Below are positions 1-11,896 of a stretch of 64,000 nucleotides of DNA, piece by piece. Every line of letters starts with the position of its first letter. Within the stretch, counting starts at the first letter, position 1. The notes under the pieces are model-generated. The model saw only the letters and a program-made list of their open reading frames with translations. It was not told the DNA's origin and did no database searches. The position numbers and the translations under genes are program-made. This DNA is from Prototheca cutis. Lineage: Eukaryota; Chlorophyta; Trebouxiophyceae; Chlorellales; Chlorellaceae. The DNA lies in NCBI GenBank assembly GCA_002897115.2, contig BCIH01000010.1, forward strand, positions 554,833 to 618,832. The letters run 5' to 3'.

Positions 1-1874
1 AAACTCTGGCAGCGCCGTCGTCGTCCGATCACCAGCCGAACAGCCCGTCCTCCAGGTACGAGGGCTTACTTGCTTGGCTTGTTATTGAGTCCGCTTGTGA
101 TGTGCATGTCTGTGTGCACGTGGGGGGAGGTGTTGGGACCCTTTGCGGCGCGCTGCTTTGTTGGCGCCATTGTGATGGATTTGCCTCAGGGAGCACCCTG
201 GGCCCTAGCCCCCTCTCCCCCCTCGTCGATCGAAAGCCAACTCCCTCACCACAACACGAGCAGGCCGGGACGCTGGCCGGTCCCCCCGACGAGAACGCTG
301 GCTCTGCGGCGGCTTCGGCCGCCAGCGGCTCGATTGCCGACTCGCTTCGAGATCGTCTGAACCGACTGATTGACGGAAATGCGACCAAGGCCATCCGGGA
401 GTGGGTCTCTGCGGGCGGCAGCGAATCAGATGCAGCGAGTCAATCGTCTACTGCTGCTGCAGTCCCATCATCGCCCGTCGCGTCGCCCAGCCCGCCGGCC
501 TTTGTCTTTGCCGAGCTCCCGCCGCCCGAGGTNTGGGACAAGAGCGCCGACGCCTGNGCCGCGGCCATGAACCTTCCCAAGGTCGCGATCCTGTTCCTGA
601 CCAAGGGTGACCTGTTCCACGCCAACGCCTGGCGGCTGTGGTTCCAGTCGGCCAGCGGCGTCCTGCCCGTCGACGTCGCGGCCGCCGCGCTGTGCGCCGG
701 TGATGCTGCCTCGGCGCCCAAGCGCACGGACCTCGCGACGCTGTGCAGCCTGCAGCAGCTGGCCGCGCCCGACGCCAGCCCCGCGGAGCTGGCGGCTCGG
801 GTGATCGATGCGCAGCACCTTTTTAATGTCTATGTGCATGCCCCCCCGGGAGTGGAGGACTCGTCGCTGGAGCCGCTGTTCCAGGGTCGCCTGGTGCCCC
901 GCCGCGTGTCGGCGGCGTGGGGCAGCCACCAGCTGGTCGAGGCGGCGCGCAACCTGCTGCTCGAGGCGTACAAGGACCCTCTGAACCAGCGCTTCTTCCT
1001 GGCCAGCGAGTCGGATATCCCCTTGTACGACCCGCTGACGCTGTACCAGCAGCTGATGGCGGAGGGGGGTTCCCGGGTCAATGGCTGCGCACACTCGCGC
1101 ATGGACCGTCGGCGGTGGAGCTGGCGCATGCGGTCGGCGGCGCTCAAGGCGCACCACTGGCGCAAGGCGAGCCAGTGGTTCTCGCTCACGCGCGAGCACG
1201 CGCAGCTGGTGCTCGAGGACGTGGAGGTCTACCGTCGGTTCGAGGAGTACTGCCACCCGGGGTGGGACCCGGACTACCGCCGCGAGCGTGACTGCTTCTC
1301 CGACGAGCACTACATGCCCACGCTGTTTGCCGTGCACCGTGTCCAAACAGAAGCAAACTGCGGTGCCGTCGGCATCGCCGCCACAAACTGGTCGGGCGGG
1401 CCCCACCCGCGGAGCTACACGCCGGAGGACATCACCCCGGCCCTCGTCCAGGACGCTCTGCGCTCGCCGGAGCTCGGCTGCGACGCACACTCCGCCTGGG
1501 AATCGGCCCAAAAGATGTTTGTCAAGATCGACGAAGCCTTCAGCAGGTGGGGGGTGGGTTGTTTGAGAGTGGGGAAGAACGGCCTTGCAAGCCGCGCACA
1601 CACTCTTGGTTGCAGTACAATGAACACCCGACCAACACGTCCCTCCATTCCAAAACTTTACGACGACAACAGTGGCTTTTGCAAGCTGGAGGTCCCCAGC
1701 TACGGCAGCCACCTCACGTCACTGTGCAAGCTCACGGCACGCAAGTTCCCAAAGACCACCGTGGCGGCCACGGAGAAACTGTTCACCGATTGCGATAATG
1801 GTCTCAACCTGCTCACACGGGGGGTGTGCATGGCCGGCGGGGCAGGGAACCCGGGTGAAGCCGGAACCCCTTGA
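1..1874 (+). CDS. GT14 (Core-2/I-branching-like) glycosyltransferase 1, 5' partial
   Basis: Predicted Golgi type II glycosyltransferase of the Branch family (Pfam PF02485, CAZy GT14, plant DUF266/BC10-like), which typically transfers a sugar from a nucleotide donor. The window opens inside the gene: positions 1-55 are open in phase, an intron runs about 56-263, and the rest reads to a stop at 1874. Seen motifs: KVAILFLTKGDL (about 580), LFNVYVHAPPG (about 820), SESDIPLYDP (about 1005), HHWRKASQWF (about 1155) and SDEHYMPTLF (about 1300), the last carrying the acidic pair conserved in the family near the active site. A Ser/Ala-rich stem precedes the domain. A 69-base GT-AG intron at 1547-1615 is a multiple of three, so the frame stays open through it. 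The membrane anchor should lie left of the window. Two N bases (533, 557) fall in the stem. Acceptor substrate unknown. Confidence 0.85.
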   Translation, partial: TLAAPSSSDHQPNSPSSRYEGLLAWLVIESACDVHVCVHVGGGVGTLCGALLCWRHCDGFASGSTLGPSPLSPLVDRKPTPSPQHEQAGTLAGPPDENAGSAAASAASGSIADSLRDRLNRLIDGNATKAIREWVSAGGSESDAASQSSTAAAVPSSPVASPSPPAFVFAELPPPEXWDKSADAXAAAMNLPKVAILFLTKGDLFHANAWRLWFQSASGVLPVDVAAAALCAGDAASAPKRTDLATLCSLQQLAAPDASPAELAARVIDAQHLFNVYVHAPPGVEDSSLEPLFQGRLVPRRVSAAWGSHQLVEAARNLLLEAYKDPLNQRFFLASESDIPLYDPLTLYQQLMAEGGSRVNGCAHSRMDRRRWSWRMRSAALKAHHWRKASQWFSLTREHAQLVLEDVEVYRRFEEYCHPGWDPDYRRERDCFSDEHYMPTLFAVHRVQTEANCGAVGIAATNWSGGPHPRSYTPEDITPALVQDALRSPELGCDAHSAWESAQKMFVKIDEAFSRWGVGCLRVGKNGLASRAHTLGCSTMNTRPTRPSIPKLYDDNSGFCKLEVPSYGSHLTSLCKLTARKFPKTTVAATEKLFTDCDNGLNLLTRGVCMAGGAGNPGEAGTP

Positions 1875-3067
1875 GGCCATATCCCCCCTTGCTCATAATT
1901 GTGCTCATCCTCTGTGACGCGTTCTGTTCCCACGCAGCGGCCGCTGCCGCCTGCATCCTAAGAAACCCTTCACTCATAGATTCTCATCCATCCGCATAGG
2001 ACTTGTGCATCTGCACGCTCGCTTGCCCACATCAACCAGCTCAATTTGTTATCGGTTGGGTCGAGGCCCTGTGATTCTTCGTATTTGTGTGTGAACATCA
2101 TCACACAATCGCTGTGATGGGAAGTACAAAGGTCTTTGGGTGTGAGATCGGCTTGCCCGCAAGCGCGCCTCCCAGCGCTGGGCGGGCCCACGGCCAACGA
2201 GCGCCAGTGGCACAGATCGTTCTGTGTGCTGACTGTCCTTGATGAGCCGTGCGGTGGCATGCCGTGCAAGATCTTGGTCGAGTGAATTGCGGAAACGAGG
2301 GACTGCAATTGTCGGAAAGCATGTGGGTCTGTGGCGGTTCTTCCCGCTGCTGGCGCGTCCCCGGTCGGACTGCGGGAGCTGGGGTCCCGGTGTTATAGGG
2401 GCAGCCCCACGGTGTTTGCCTCTCGCGGAAAATCCATGGCTCACAAGCGCACATGGATACAGACGCTGCTGAAACATTTCATTGTTGTTGAGTTGTTTAA
2501 ACGAAAGTTCCTGTTGACCTGAGCCCCAAAGGGGCCACCGCATGCCTTGCTGCGACAGGAGCGGGCTGGACTCAGAGTTCCGAGTGCTGGCATACAACAC
2601 CCCCGAGGAGACCACTGGTTTCGTTGTGACGACACGGATACTTCTAATGCACTGGTGCGCCGGTAACAGAATCTACAGGAGCGATTCTGCCCGCATCAGT
2701 CGAAGTAGGCGCCCTTGAGGGTTCGGCCGAGGCGGCCTGAGGGGGGGTGGCCCTTCCCAGGTGCCCTGGGAGGTCTGTGAGGCGTGTGCAAATTCGCCTG
2801 AACAATTGATCGGATCTTTCATACTATCATTACTAGCAGAATGGGCTGTTGAGTAACCCCGCTGGCGAGCGTTGTTCCCACTTCGACGTGGTCTAGGCAT
2901 CCGGACTTGGCCGTTCTCTAGCCCGTTGTGCCACGGGCACCGGGCCAGGCCAGGAGGCGCCGTTGGAGTGTAGAGGGACCTTCCCCATCCCCTCAAGCTA
3001 AATGCAGATTGTCCGAAAATCCAGCGGGGTGAAACATTCCCCCACCCGCAGCAGGCTGGTCGCCACC
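1875..3067. other. Intergenic region
   Basis: 3' flank of the first GT14 gene and promoter of the second. Open frames on both strands here (for example 2049-2615 on the minus strand) show no recognisable motif. I see no RNA gene or repeat. Confidence 0.5.
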
Positions 3068-6000
3068 ATGCGGGGGCGAACAGAACTGCTGTTCGGATGT
3101 CTGCTGATCTGCGCGCTTGTTTTCAGCAGCACTCTGTTCGTGTTGGGGTCGCCAAAATATTCATTCAAAGCTGTTCATGCTCCTGAGGTGGCAAGACAAT
3201 TGAACACCACCGCAGCTAGCCGGGTGCGATCTTCGTTGTCGGTCGTGAGGGTTTGGGGACGTGGCACGGGCTGGGGGCGGAGGGCCAGCCTGGGGGCCTG
3301 GCTGGAACCCGCGGTCAACGTGTTTGCTAATGTCCCCCTCCTCAGGGTTTTCGTCCCTACCGTGTGGGATGCTGGAAGGAGTCCCTTGACTTGCATTTCT
3401 CCCCTTCCCTCGTAGGACAATGGCATGACGGTGGTGACAGTGAAGAGCCAGCAAGAAATGGAAATGGTGATCACACCCGAGGGTTCCGATGCCATTGCAA
3501 GGACACCGTACGCCATGCCAAACACGGCCGAGCTCATCCGGCCCTTTGTGCACGATAGGTCTCGGGACTCTTGTGCCGAGGTGCGTGGGTGGCTTGCCTC
3601 ATGGGGTTGCAATTCACGTCTGAGGCGACTTTCTGCAGGTGCAGTGACGTCCATTTCATGATTTTGAGTTGCATTGGTGCTGGAGGCATGACATGNCGGT
3701 TCTTTTTTATCTGGGGGTGAACAACAGCAGAGCATTAGCTGAGATTCTGCGTCTGCCACGTCCCCCCCTCCCAAATGGCCGGACATCTGCAGACGCTGGG
3801 CATCCAAAAGGTGGCATTGATGTTCCTGACACGGGGCCCGCTGCCCCATGCGCCGACCTGGCGGCTGTGGTTTGAGTCTGCCATCGGCGTGCTGCCGGCT
3901 TCTGCTGTGCGCTGCCAGTGGGCATCCACGTCCGACGTCACAAATAACTGCCACAGCTGGATGGGGTCGGAGGAGGCCAAGGCACTGGCCGATGCGGAAG
4001 TCATCGACCAGCAACACCTCTTCAATGTCTACGTCCACATCCCCCCCACCGCCAACTGTGAGGGCATGGGGAGGGGTTGAAGGGGAGGGGAGTGAAAGAC
4101 CATGGCCGCCAGTGTGGACGCCTCGTAGAGCTGCAGGGGCAGCAGTCGGAGATAAATCCCCCCCTTTTACAACCCCCCACCCACCCACCAACGCACTGCA
4201 GTGACGGACGTGCCGCCATTGTTTCGGAGAAAGGTCTTGCGCAAGCGTGTGGAGACGCCGTGGGGCAGCATGGGCCTCGTCCACGCCTCGCGCCTGCTGT
4301 TGTGGGAAGCCTACAAGGATCCAGCGAACACGAGGTGAGCACAAGCTGTCGCACATAGGGCGGTGCCGCTTGTTGTGCTGGGTCCCGTTGTGCTTGTCCC
4401 CAGTTCCGCTGGGAACGGCCCAGCGAGGCGCTCAGCCACCCATGCCTGCCGCAGGTTTGTTCTGGCGAGCGAGAGCGATGTTCCGCTGTACGACGTGCGG
4501 ACGTACCACCACCAGCTCGTCAACGAACGGGCATCCCGGACATCGGCGTGCCGGCAGACAGCCAAGGATCTTTACCGATGGAATGGGGCCATGCATGTGC
4601 GGGCGTGCGCCAGGGATGGATGTCACTCTTGACTCTGCGTGTCTTTGGGGGGTAGGGTTGGACGGCAATGGAAAGAGACGGGCAGTGAGGTTGCCATGAA
4701 TGCAGACTGATTCCCTGGCGACTGCCTGACAGGAAAAACAGTGGGCTGTTGACTGCCCCGTATATGCATTGTATGGCAATTCCCGTTTACCACACAAACC
4801 TCTCCATGCAGTCGGAGGGCTTGCAATTGAAACACTTCCGGAAAGCCTCGCAATGGTGCGCCTTTGGGTTTGTTTGTTTGGGCTTTCTTTCTTTCTTTCT
4901 TTCTTTTTTTTGGGGGGGGCCTCAGCACAAAGCTGTGTGTAGGGGCCGCCTCTGCGATGACTTGCCATTGGGGGTGTGTATGACTCGTTGAAATGCGGAG
5001 GCCGGGCCCGATCCTGCTTTTTGTGGGACACCACCAACGCACACATGGGCACAAGACCCACGTCTCATGGCAAACAGGTTCACTCTGACGCGGGAGCATG
5101 CATTCGTGGTCCTTTCAGATGTCAACATCTTCAGGAAGTGCGTGCCATCCGTGGCAAGATGTGATTGGATATGCGCGGTGGTGGTCGGTGGGTGACGACC
5201 CAGGTGAGGTCTGTCGCAGGGAACGCCAACCCCAGGCCAACTCTCACTCCCCTGTCTGCCAACGCCCCTTCAGGTTTGAGTCATACTGCTTCAGTGGCTT
5301 TGACCCCGACATCAACAGGTGGCGAAATTGCTATGGGGATGAGGTGCGATGGGGAGGAGGTTGTGAGGGCGCGCCATGGGCGAACAATTGGAAGGAAGCG
5401 CACACATTATTGGACCGGGATAGCAGTGTTGCCGGCCAGGCATTGGCACGACTCCGCGGAACAGGATGCCCTTTCCAGCGAGTGCCTGGAGACTGCAGGA
5501 CTGGTCCTTGTCGCATTGTCCATGAAACAACCGTCTTTTCATTCAAACACTCTCGTCGCCTTGCACAGCACTACTTGCCGACTCTGCTGGCGGCCAGGGG
5601 CATGCAGCAGAACGTGAACTGCGACGTTTGGGGGGTGTCATCGGTGGACTGGGGACAGGGCGGTGCCCATCCGCGGGCATACAAGTGAGTCGAGGCGGTT
5701 TGGAAGGGGAGGGGTGGCTGCGCAGTCGGTGTCGATGCCCCGATCCGGGGTTTTGAGGGTTGACGGTCTGGGGAGCGATGCTGACAGGGAGTGAAAAATG
5801 ACTGGGAACTGTTTGCTCGCAGGCGGGGCAGGCCTTGCATGCCTGGGCCTGGGCCGGCCTGTCGCTGCTGAAACGGAATGCGAATGCGCTCGGGTGCACC
5901 TGCTGGCATGGATGGCATTGAATGCTGAGGGGGCAGCCACGCTAATCCCACCATGCAGGCCCGAGAATGTCACCGAGGAGTTGATTGCGTCCATCCGGAC

Positions 6001-6413
6001 GCGGATCGCGGGATGCGGGTCTGCCCAGGCCATTCAGGTCGCAGCGGAACAGTATGAACTCTTCCAAGACAATATCCTGCCCAACAGGTTCGTGTGTCAG
6101 ATTGCGGCGCAGGGGATCGGGGTGTGCATGTGTGGTGCGTGCATGTTGTTGAGTGCGATGCCACCCGAGAGTTGCTCAGTTGCTGGGCATTGCCCAACAC
6201 CCTCCCCCTGAACCCTCCCCCCCCCCCACCACCACGCACACACAGCACGACATATGACTGTTCACGGGCAGAAGAGGCAACCCCCGTGATGAAGTCGATC
6301 TGCCACCTAAATGCACGTAAGTTCCCACCGGACACGGCGGAAACCGTCACGCAGGTGTTTACAAACTGCAGCTCCGCTCTCCGCCTGTTGCCGCCGGCAC
6401 TCTGTGCCGCCTA
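3068..6413 (+). CDS. GT14 (Core-2/I-branching-like) glycosyltransferase 2
   Basis: Second tandem member of the GT14 family, predicted type II Golgi enzyme. The ATG at 3068 has a strong context (gccaccATG) and is followed by a hydrophobic anchor (LLFGCLLICALVFSSTLFVL). An in-frame ATG at 3002 would add 22 residues. Exons I can phase: 3068-3223, 3416-3580, 3793-4057, 4202-about 4334, 4456-about 4600, about 4812-4853, about 5090-5138, about 5275-5343, 5569-5684, about 5959-6089 and about 6272-6413. Motifs in order: KVALMFLTRG, LFNVYVHIPP, ETPWGSMGLVHASRLLLWEA, SESDVPLYD, FRKASQW, GDE joined across an intron to HYLPTLLAARG, and AHPRAY. The C-terminal CHLNARKFP segment matches LTARKFP in gene 1 and VLARKFA in gene 4. 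Acceptor and linkage cannot be told from sequence. Confidence 0.85.
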
Positions 6414-6963
6414 GAACGTGTGTCTTCTTGCTTTGTTGGTGCTTCCTTTCATGTAACGATTTGGACATTAAGAGGAATGTGAGTCCAGCCGCTGCCTCCA
6501 ACCTGTTAGCCGCCAGTACAACGGCAAGCAGCTTGCCAGGGTTTCACTGGAGCCCCAGTGCGCTACCAAAAACATCCAGGATCCGTCATGCATAAGCCCC
6601 GTGGCATGCGCCTAGTGGCTTTACCAGCGACTCAGCGGCGAGGGAGGGAGTTTTGTCACTTGAACCGGAAGAGGGGCCGGTTAGGGAGCGGTCGCCTTTC
6701 GAGCCGCCTCGCGGATCCATCCGCGAGTTCGAATGGAGACGGGTGGTCACCAAGTGCATGGCCAAACGATGCGAGCTGCACATTCACAAGAATTGTACTT
6801 TGATTTACATGATTTACAGATACCCGATGGCGATGAAAGAGAGATTGCGTGGCGCAAACTAATGCCCAGGATCGCGGCTCGGGAGGGAAGGCGGAGGTTC
6901 CCGGGGGGACTGGGCAGTTGAAGATACAGCCGCTGTCAAGCCCTGGGCCATTTGCTCTGTGGG
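6414..6963. other. Intergenic region
   Basis: Spacer of 550 bases between GT14 genes 2 and 3 holding the 3' UTR of one and the promoter of the other. A GTTCGAAT string near 6728 recalls a tRNA T-loop, but no cloverleaf could be drawn around it. Nothing else recognised. Confidence 0.4.
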
Positions 6964-9648
6964 ATGTTGGTCAAAAAGAGCATGTACAATGCGGTCGGTA
7001 GCCTGCCGAAGCCCCATGCCAGTCGCCGATCGCTGGTGCTGTCTGTCCTGGCGCTGCTGTCCATGGTGTACACGGTGTCCATCTTCAGCGGCGGCCACCC
7101 GCCCCCAGAGTCCACCCCCGGCACCCGGCCCTTCACAACCGAGGATCTGGCACTCATCATGAACGGCACATACGAACTGAAGGGCGTGGAAGACCACGTG
7201 TGGGGCCTGCCCCGCAGGACCTTCCTCATGCCCGACACTGGTTACCTGCGCCCGCCCGAGGTCATGACAGGCTATGCCAACAACTGTCAAAAGGTATGTG
7301 TGCTCAAGGTGGAGGCACATATTACGTGGGGGGACATTGCTGCGCAATTTTCAGCCGTTCCCACCCCTCGCTTTTCTTCTTTACCTCTCTCTCAACCCCT
7401 CTCTCACAAACACGCGCACACAATGCACGCATACATGGCGTCGTCCTCGTCATGCAGGTGCTGAGGACGCCCAAGGTCGCGCTGCTGTTCCTGACTCGGC
7501 AGGACCTTGTGCATGGCGGGGTGTGGGCGCGGTGGTTTGCGTCAGCGGTGGGCCTGGCGCCCAACATGGTGGCGAAGACGCCCGAGGAGGAGGCCGACAT
7601 CCGGCGGCGGCTGTCCGGGATGCTGGCGGCCTGCGATGTGAATATGACGCCGGGGATGGCCATGAAGCGGCCGGCGGATGAGATTATAGCCCTGCAAAAC
7701 TTGTTCTCCGTGTATGTCCACGCGCCACCCGACGTCTCTGGTGCGTTTGGGGGAGAGATTTCGGGGGCCAGATTTGAGAAATGAGAGTGAGCCTGGGAAC
7801 TACCAGTCCAATGCCACCATACAATGCACCCTCTCAGTGTGCACAAATAAAAACGTAAAACACAGATGGAGACATCCATCCACTGTTCTCACGGTACCTC
7901 ATCCCGCACCGGACCGTAACGGAGTGGGGCCGAGCCTCCATCACCCTGGCCTCTCGTCTGCTGGTCTGGGAGGCCTTTCGTGATCCGCTCAACACCAGGT
8001 ACAGGAGGGCGGATGGACTGGGTACACAAGGGCGATAGGGTTGCGCTGCTGCTGCTGAAGGGAAGGAAGTGACAGAAGCTCTGCCGACCTTTTGCCAGCT
8101 GGCAGGAGGTGCAGCCGACTGCACCGGCAACTCCTTCCCCATGCCATTCCCTGGTCATTCTCAATCATCCAGGTTTTGCCTGATCAGTGAGTCGGACGTC
8201 CCGATCTACCACCCGGTGGCCTTTTATGAGCAGGTCCGTACTGGTGCCTCATTTGCGTGTGTCTCTCTTGGGGCTGGAAGCGTGCAGGAGGGGATGCCCA
8301 AAACCTGTTCTTGCCCAATCCAGTATGTTCATCTACGAGTGGCGCATTGGCAGACCTGCAAATGCTCCATGTCAATGACGCAGCTCATGGCGGAGGAGGA
8401 GTCCCGGGTGTCTGCCTGCCAGACTGCTTCGGTGGATGCACAGCGCATGGCCCCCGAGATGGAGTCACCGGTGCTCAGGCGGCATCACTGGCGGAAATCC
8501 ATGACATGGTTCATGCTCCAGCGCCGTCACGCGGCGCTGATGCTGCACGACACGCACGTCTTCCGACAGTGCGTCTGACGGTGTTTGTGACTGGGGGGGG
8601 GGGGGGGGGGGGCATCATTCTGCTACCAAGCCAAGGTTGTGCTGCGTCCTGCATGCCGCACGCTCACTAGCAATGCCAATCCCACCGGTTTGCTTTGCAG
8701 GTTTGAGCGCTTCTGTCGGAGCGACATGCATGTGCCGGGGACGACCAAGAAACGCGGCTGCCTGGCGGATGAGGTGGGTGCGTGTTGTCTGTTGGCAGGG
8801 GCTTGAGCCTCGAGGCTGTTGGGCCCAGGGTGAAGGAAGGAAGAGGAGCAGAGCACAATGCCGTTGTTGCTGCTGCCATGTGTTGCCCTGTCAGATCGGG
8901 TCCCCACCCCCCCCCTCCTTCCACCCCCACCACCCTTCCCTACCCCAACCAATGGGTTCCGAATGATCCCCCTCACCCCTTTTCCCCACACCCCTGCAGC
9001 ATTATCTGGCGACGCTGTTTGCAGTGCATGGTGTGCAGACGAGCAGCAACTGCCTGGCCCGGTCCTTGTCCTGGGACGACTGGAGTCGGGGGGGTGTCCA
9101 CCCCCGGACATTCACGTACGTTGGCGGCAGTTGGGTGGGGCGCGAGGTATTTGGTCTTTGCCGGCTTGTGGACCACCCACCCTGCAAAAGAGGTGAAGGG
9201 GGGGGGGGCTTCTGATGCTCAGGTTCTCAAGGCCCCTGGCCCTCTCCCAAAGCAGTCACCCACAACCCATGATCGGTGCAGGGCCGATGAACTGACCCCG
9301 GAGCTGGTGGAGTCGGCACGCCGTGGGACCAACACTTTTCTGGCGGGTGTGTCAGGGAACTACCGCGGCGACTTGAATTGCTCGCACGCACAGCTCCGGC
9401 GCACAGCGTGGTCGAGCGTGTCGACGCTGAGGGAGCTGTCGGTCCAGGCTTTCCGCCCGTCACCAGGGGCCGGCGCCGATGCCGGGCCGACGCGGGCTCT
9501 GCCGCCGTGGTGCCGCCTGCTGCTTCGCAAGGTCCCGGAACACAGCGCGGCAGCTGCGGCAAACCTGCTCGTCGGCTGCGCTGCCCAGGCTGCGGGTGTC
9601 GATGTCGTCGACAAGGCACTGTGTGTGACGTTGCCCACTCCGGTGTGA
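6964..9648 (+). CDS. GT14 (Core-2/I-branching-like) glycosyltransferase 3
   Basis: Third tandem GT14 gene. The ATG at 6964 opens a short basic tail followed by a signal anchor (SLVLSVLALLSMVYTVSIF, about residues 23-41). The first exon runs to about 7294. The catalytic domain starts after an intron that ends near 7457: KVALLFLTRQDL, then LFSVYVHAPPDVS. Later exons give TEWGRASITLASRLLVWEAF (about 7920), FCLISESDVPIYHP (about 8175), LMAEEESRVSAC (about 8385), HHWRKSMTWF (about 8485), FERFCRSD (about 8702), and DE joined to HYLATLFAVHG (about 9000). The last long exon (about 9283-9648) carries an extended C-terminal tail that the other copies lack. The intron around 8590-8613 holds a run of about 25 G. 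Same family and likely same compartment as its neighbours. Confidence 0.83.
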
Positions 9649-10664
9649 AGATCCAGAGAAGCCTCCTCCCCTCTGGAGCCCTGTGGCAACCGTGACCTGG
9701 TTTTGTCACGTGGCCATCAAAAGCCGCACCCGGGATCCGGAAGCGGCAACCGTGATTGATCATCGTCGGCACGCTGGCCGCCCGCCCCCCCTCCCCCCAA
9801 AGAAAAATGAAAGAACTCTTAAAAACGAACTGATTAGACCCCTTTCCACGTGATAATATCTGCAGAATTCGCTGCGTAGAATGTGCGACTGCTCATTCCT
9901 CCCGGCTCCTTGCCGGCACTCGTGATGTGAAGGCACATCCCCTTTGTGCCTCGACCCAAACCCCCGCATAAGCTGTGCTCGCTCTTTCCGCCAGAGGCAG
10001 ATGGCCACCTCACGCCAGCCATGCTTGCTTCCGGCCCCCATGGCAGCTGTGCACAGTGGTGTTGGACCCACCCAAGGCAGCGACAGCGATAGTTGCCCAT
10101 GCGTATGCCTCCATCCCACCTCCGCCCTCCTCCAATGGATTCTGTGTCATCCGAACGCTGCGTGCTTGCTGCGTGCGCCCACGCTGTGTTTGATTCTCGA
10201 TGCCCAAGAGGCACCCGTCCTTTGGGCCCTTCTGCGAGCGCGCATTGCGGCTTGCAATTGAAATGTCTGCTGTAGGGTTTAGTTTCGACACGTGTGCATG
10301 CAACAGATGTGTAAACTCCTGCGTCCATGCGCATGTCAGCTTCGACATCTGCGTTGCAAGGCCTTGTCTCCGTGAGCCGGGTGGGCCCAGATGGATTTGC
10401 TGGGTGGATCACGGGGTGATCTTTTGGTCCGAGCTGGCGGTCCGAGAAACAGATCAACAGGGGACGACAACGGCTTCCATATCTGTGCATGTGCATTGAA
10501 CTTCATTATAACTCTGTAGGAGAAGGACTATGTAGCTGGAGGCTCCGTGAAGAAAGGCTGAGGCCATTCGCCTTTGAACAGGCTCCTTTTTGGCAGGCCC
10601 ACGGTGTACCCTGGCGGGGCACAGGGGATCTCTGGGGCCTGCCGCCAAGGGGGCCCTTGGAACC
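9649..10664. other. Intergenic region
   Basis: A 1-kb spacer between GT14 genes 3 and 4. A 220-codon open frame on the minus strand (9834-10496) has no domain, no paralogue and a composition consistent with chance in GC-rich DNA. No repeat or RNA gene seen. Confidence 0.4.
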
Positions 10665-11865
10665 ATGTCCATTCGTCGAGTCGTGTCCCTTACAGACACC
10701 AAAGGCGAAGAACATGAGAATGCGGAGGAGGTTCGGCAACCCAGCAGGGGTTACCTGGGCCCGATGGCGGGGCTGGCTGCTTCAGAGGCCTCGGCACGCA
10801 ACCTTGTCAGTGCCGCCGTAGCCTCAGTGATCCTGGTGCTCTTGATAGTCATGGCACACTCTTGGAAGTACAGAGATGTGATGCCCTCCGCTCTTGAAGG
10901 CCTGGACTTTGTGGTGAGCGGGGGACCACTTTGGAGTGGGCCTGGCGGCTTGCACGTCAGCGTGCCAGCGCCAGGCGTCAGCACCATGTGCATGTTGATC
11001 ACCGTGCTTCCCACTCATATGCAGGATGCGGATCAAATAAATGCAGCCCGTGGGAAACGGTTTGCCTATGCCGCAAACTTCACAGCCATTTTGAACGTGG
11101 CGGCTGCACAGCAGGCTGATGCGGCGGGGCGGAAGGCCGGACCGGCAGTGGCAGTGCTGCCAAGGCCCTCGGTCTGGGATGACCGCGTGGACACCTGTAA
11201 CCGGGTGGGTTGGGAAGGAAAGGCAGGCGCTCTGGGTGTCTGCCTACGCTGGACTGTCTCTGACTATGTCGAACACACTGGGATGGAAAGCTAAAAATTG
11301 CCAACTTTTCATCCTGCAAACCATCCACATCCATTTTCCTGTGCAGGCCCTGAAACTCGACAAAGTAGCGCTGATGTTCCTGACGCGAGGAGACCTGTTC
11401 CACCACCAGATGTGGAGCGCCTGGTTCAGGTGAGTGCTGTTACATTTGGACTTTGGTGGTCGTTGGGTGGGGCATGTTTGATCTCTGATGCTGGTGCTTT
11501 GGGCGTCCCTAGGGTCTGGCGTGGCCGCTTTGCAGGTCCTTGATGTCGCGTGCCTGTACGCTGCAGCGGCGGAGCGGCAGGGAGCTCTCGGATCCGGTGC
11601 CCAGCTCCTTGGCCCCAACTCCCTGCAGGTCCATCGCCGGGGTCGTGCCCAAGACCAACGTCGCTGAATCCATGTGTGCCTGGGCAGAGGATGACGAGAA
11701 CCCAGAGGATGATGGCAGCTTTGCAGCGGCAGCATGCCGGATGAGTATGGGGATTGATGCGGATGAAGCAGACTCCCTTCCCGAAGCAAAAGTGCTGGAC
11801 AGGCAGCTTCTGTTCAGTGTCTACATCCACGCGCCACCGGATGTCGCAGGTGGGATTTGTCTGTC

Positions 11866-11896
<31 letters not shown>

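Noticed and set aside
468..1712. 414-codon minus-strand frame antisense to GT14 gene 1
   Set aside because: It is the Arg/Val/Leu-rich mirror of a GC-rich coding exon. The plus strand carries all the family motifs.
2049..2615. 188-codon minus-strand frame upstream of GT14 gene 2
   Set aside because: Low-complexity translation without any domain; overlaps other equally open frames.
4880..4920. CTTT/poly-T/poly-G tract as a terminator or functional element
   Set aside because: It lies within an intron of GT14 gene 2 and looks like simple sequence.
6640..6760. Possible tRNA, from a GTTCGAAT T-loop-like string
   Set aside because: No acceptor, D or anticodon stem could be paired around it.
9834..10496. 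220-codon open frame on the minus strand between GT14 genes 3 and 4
   Set aside because: No motif, no splice-supported neighbours and composition typical of chance openness in GC-rich DNA.
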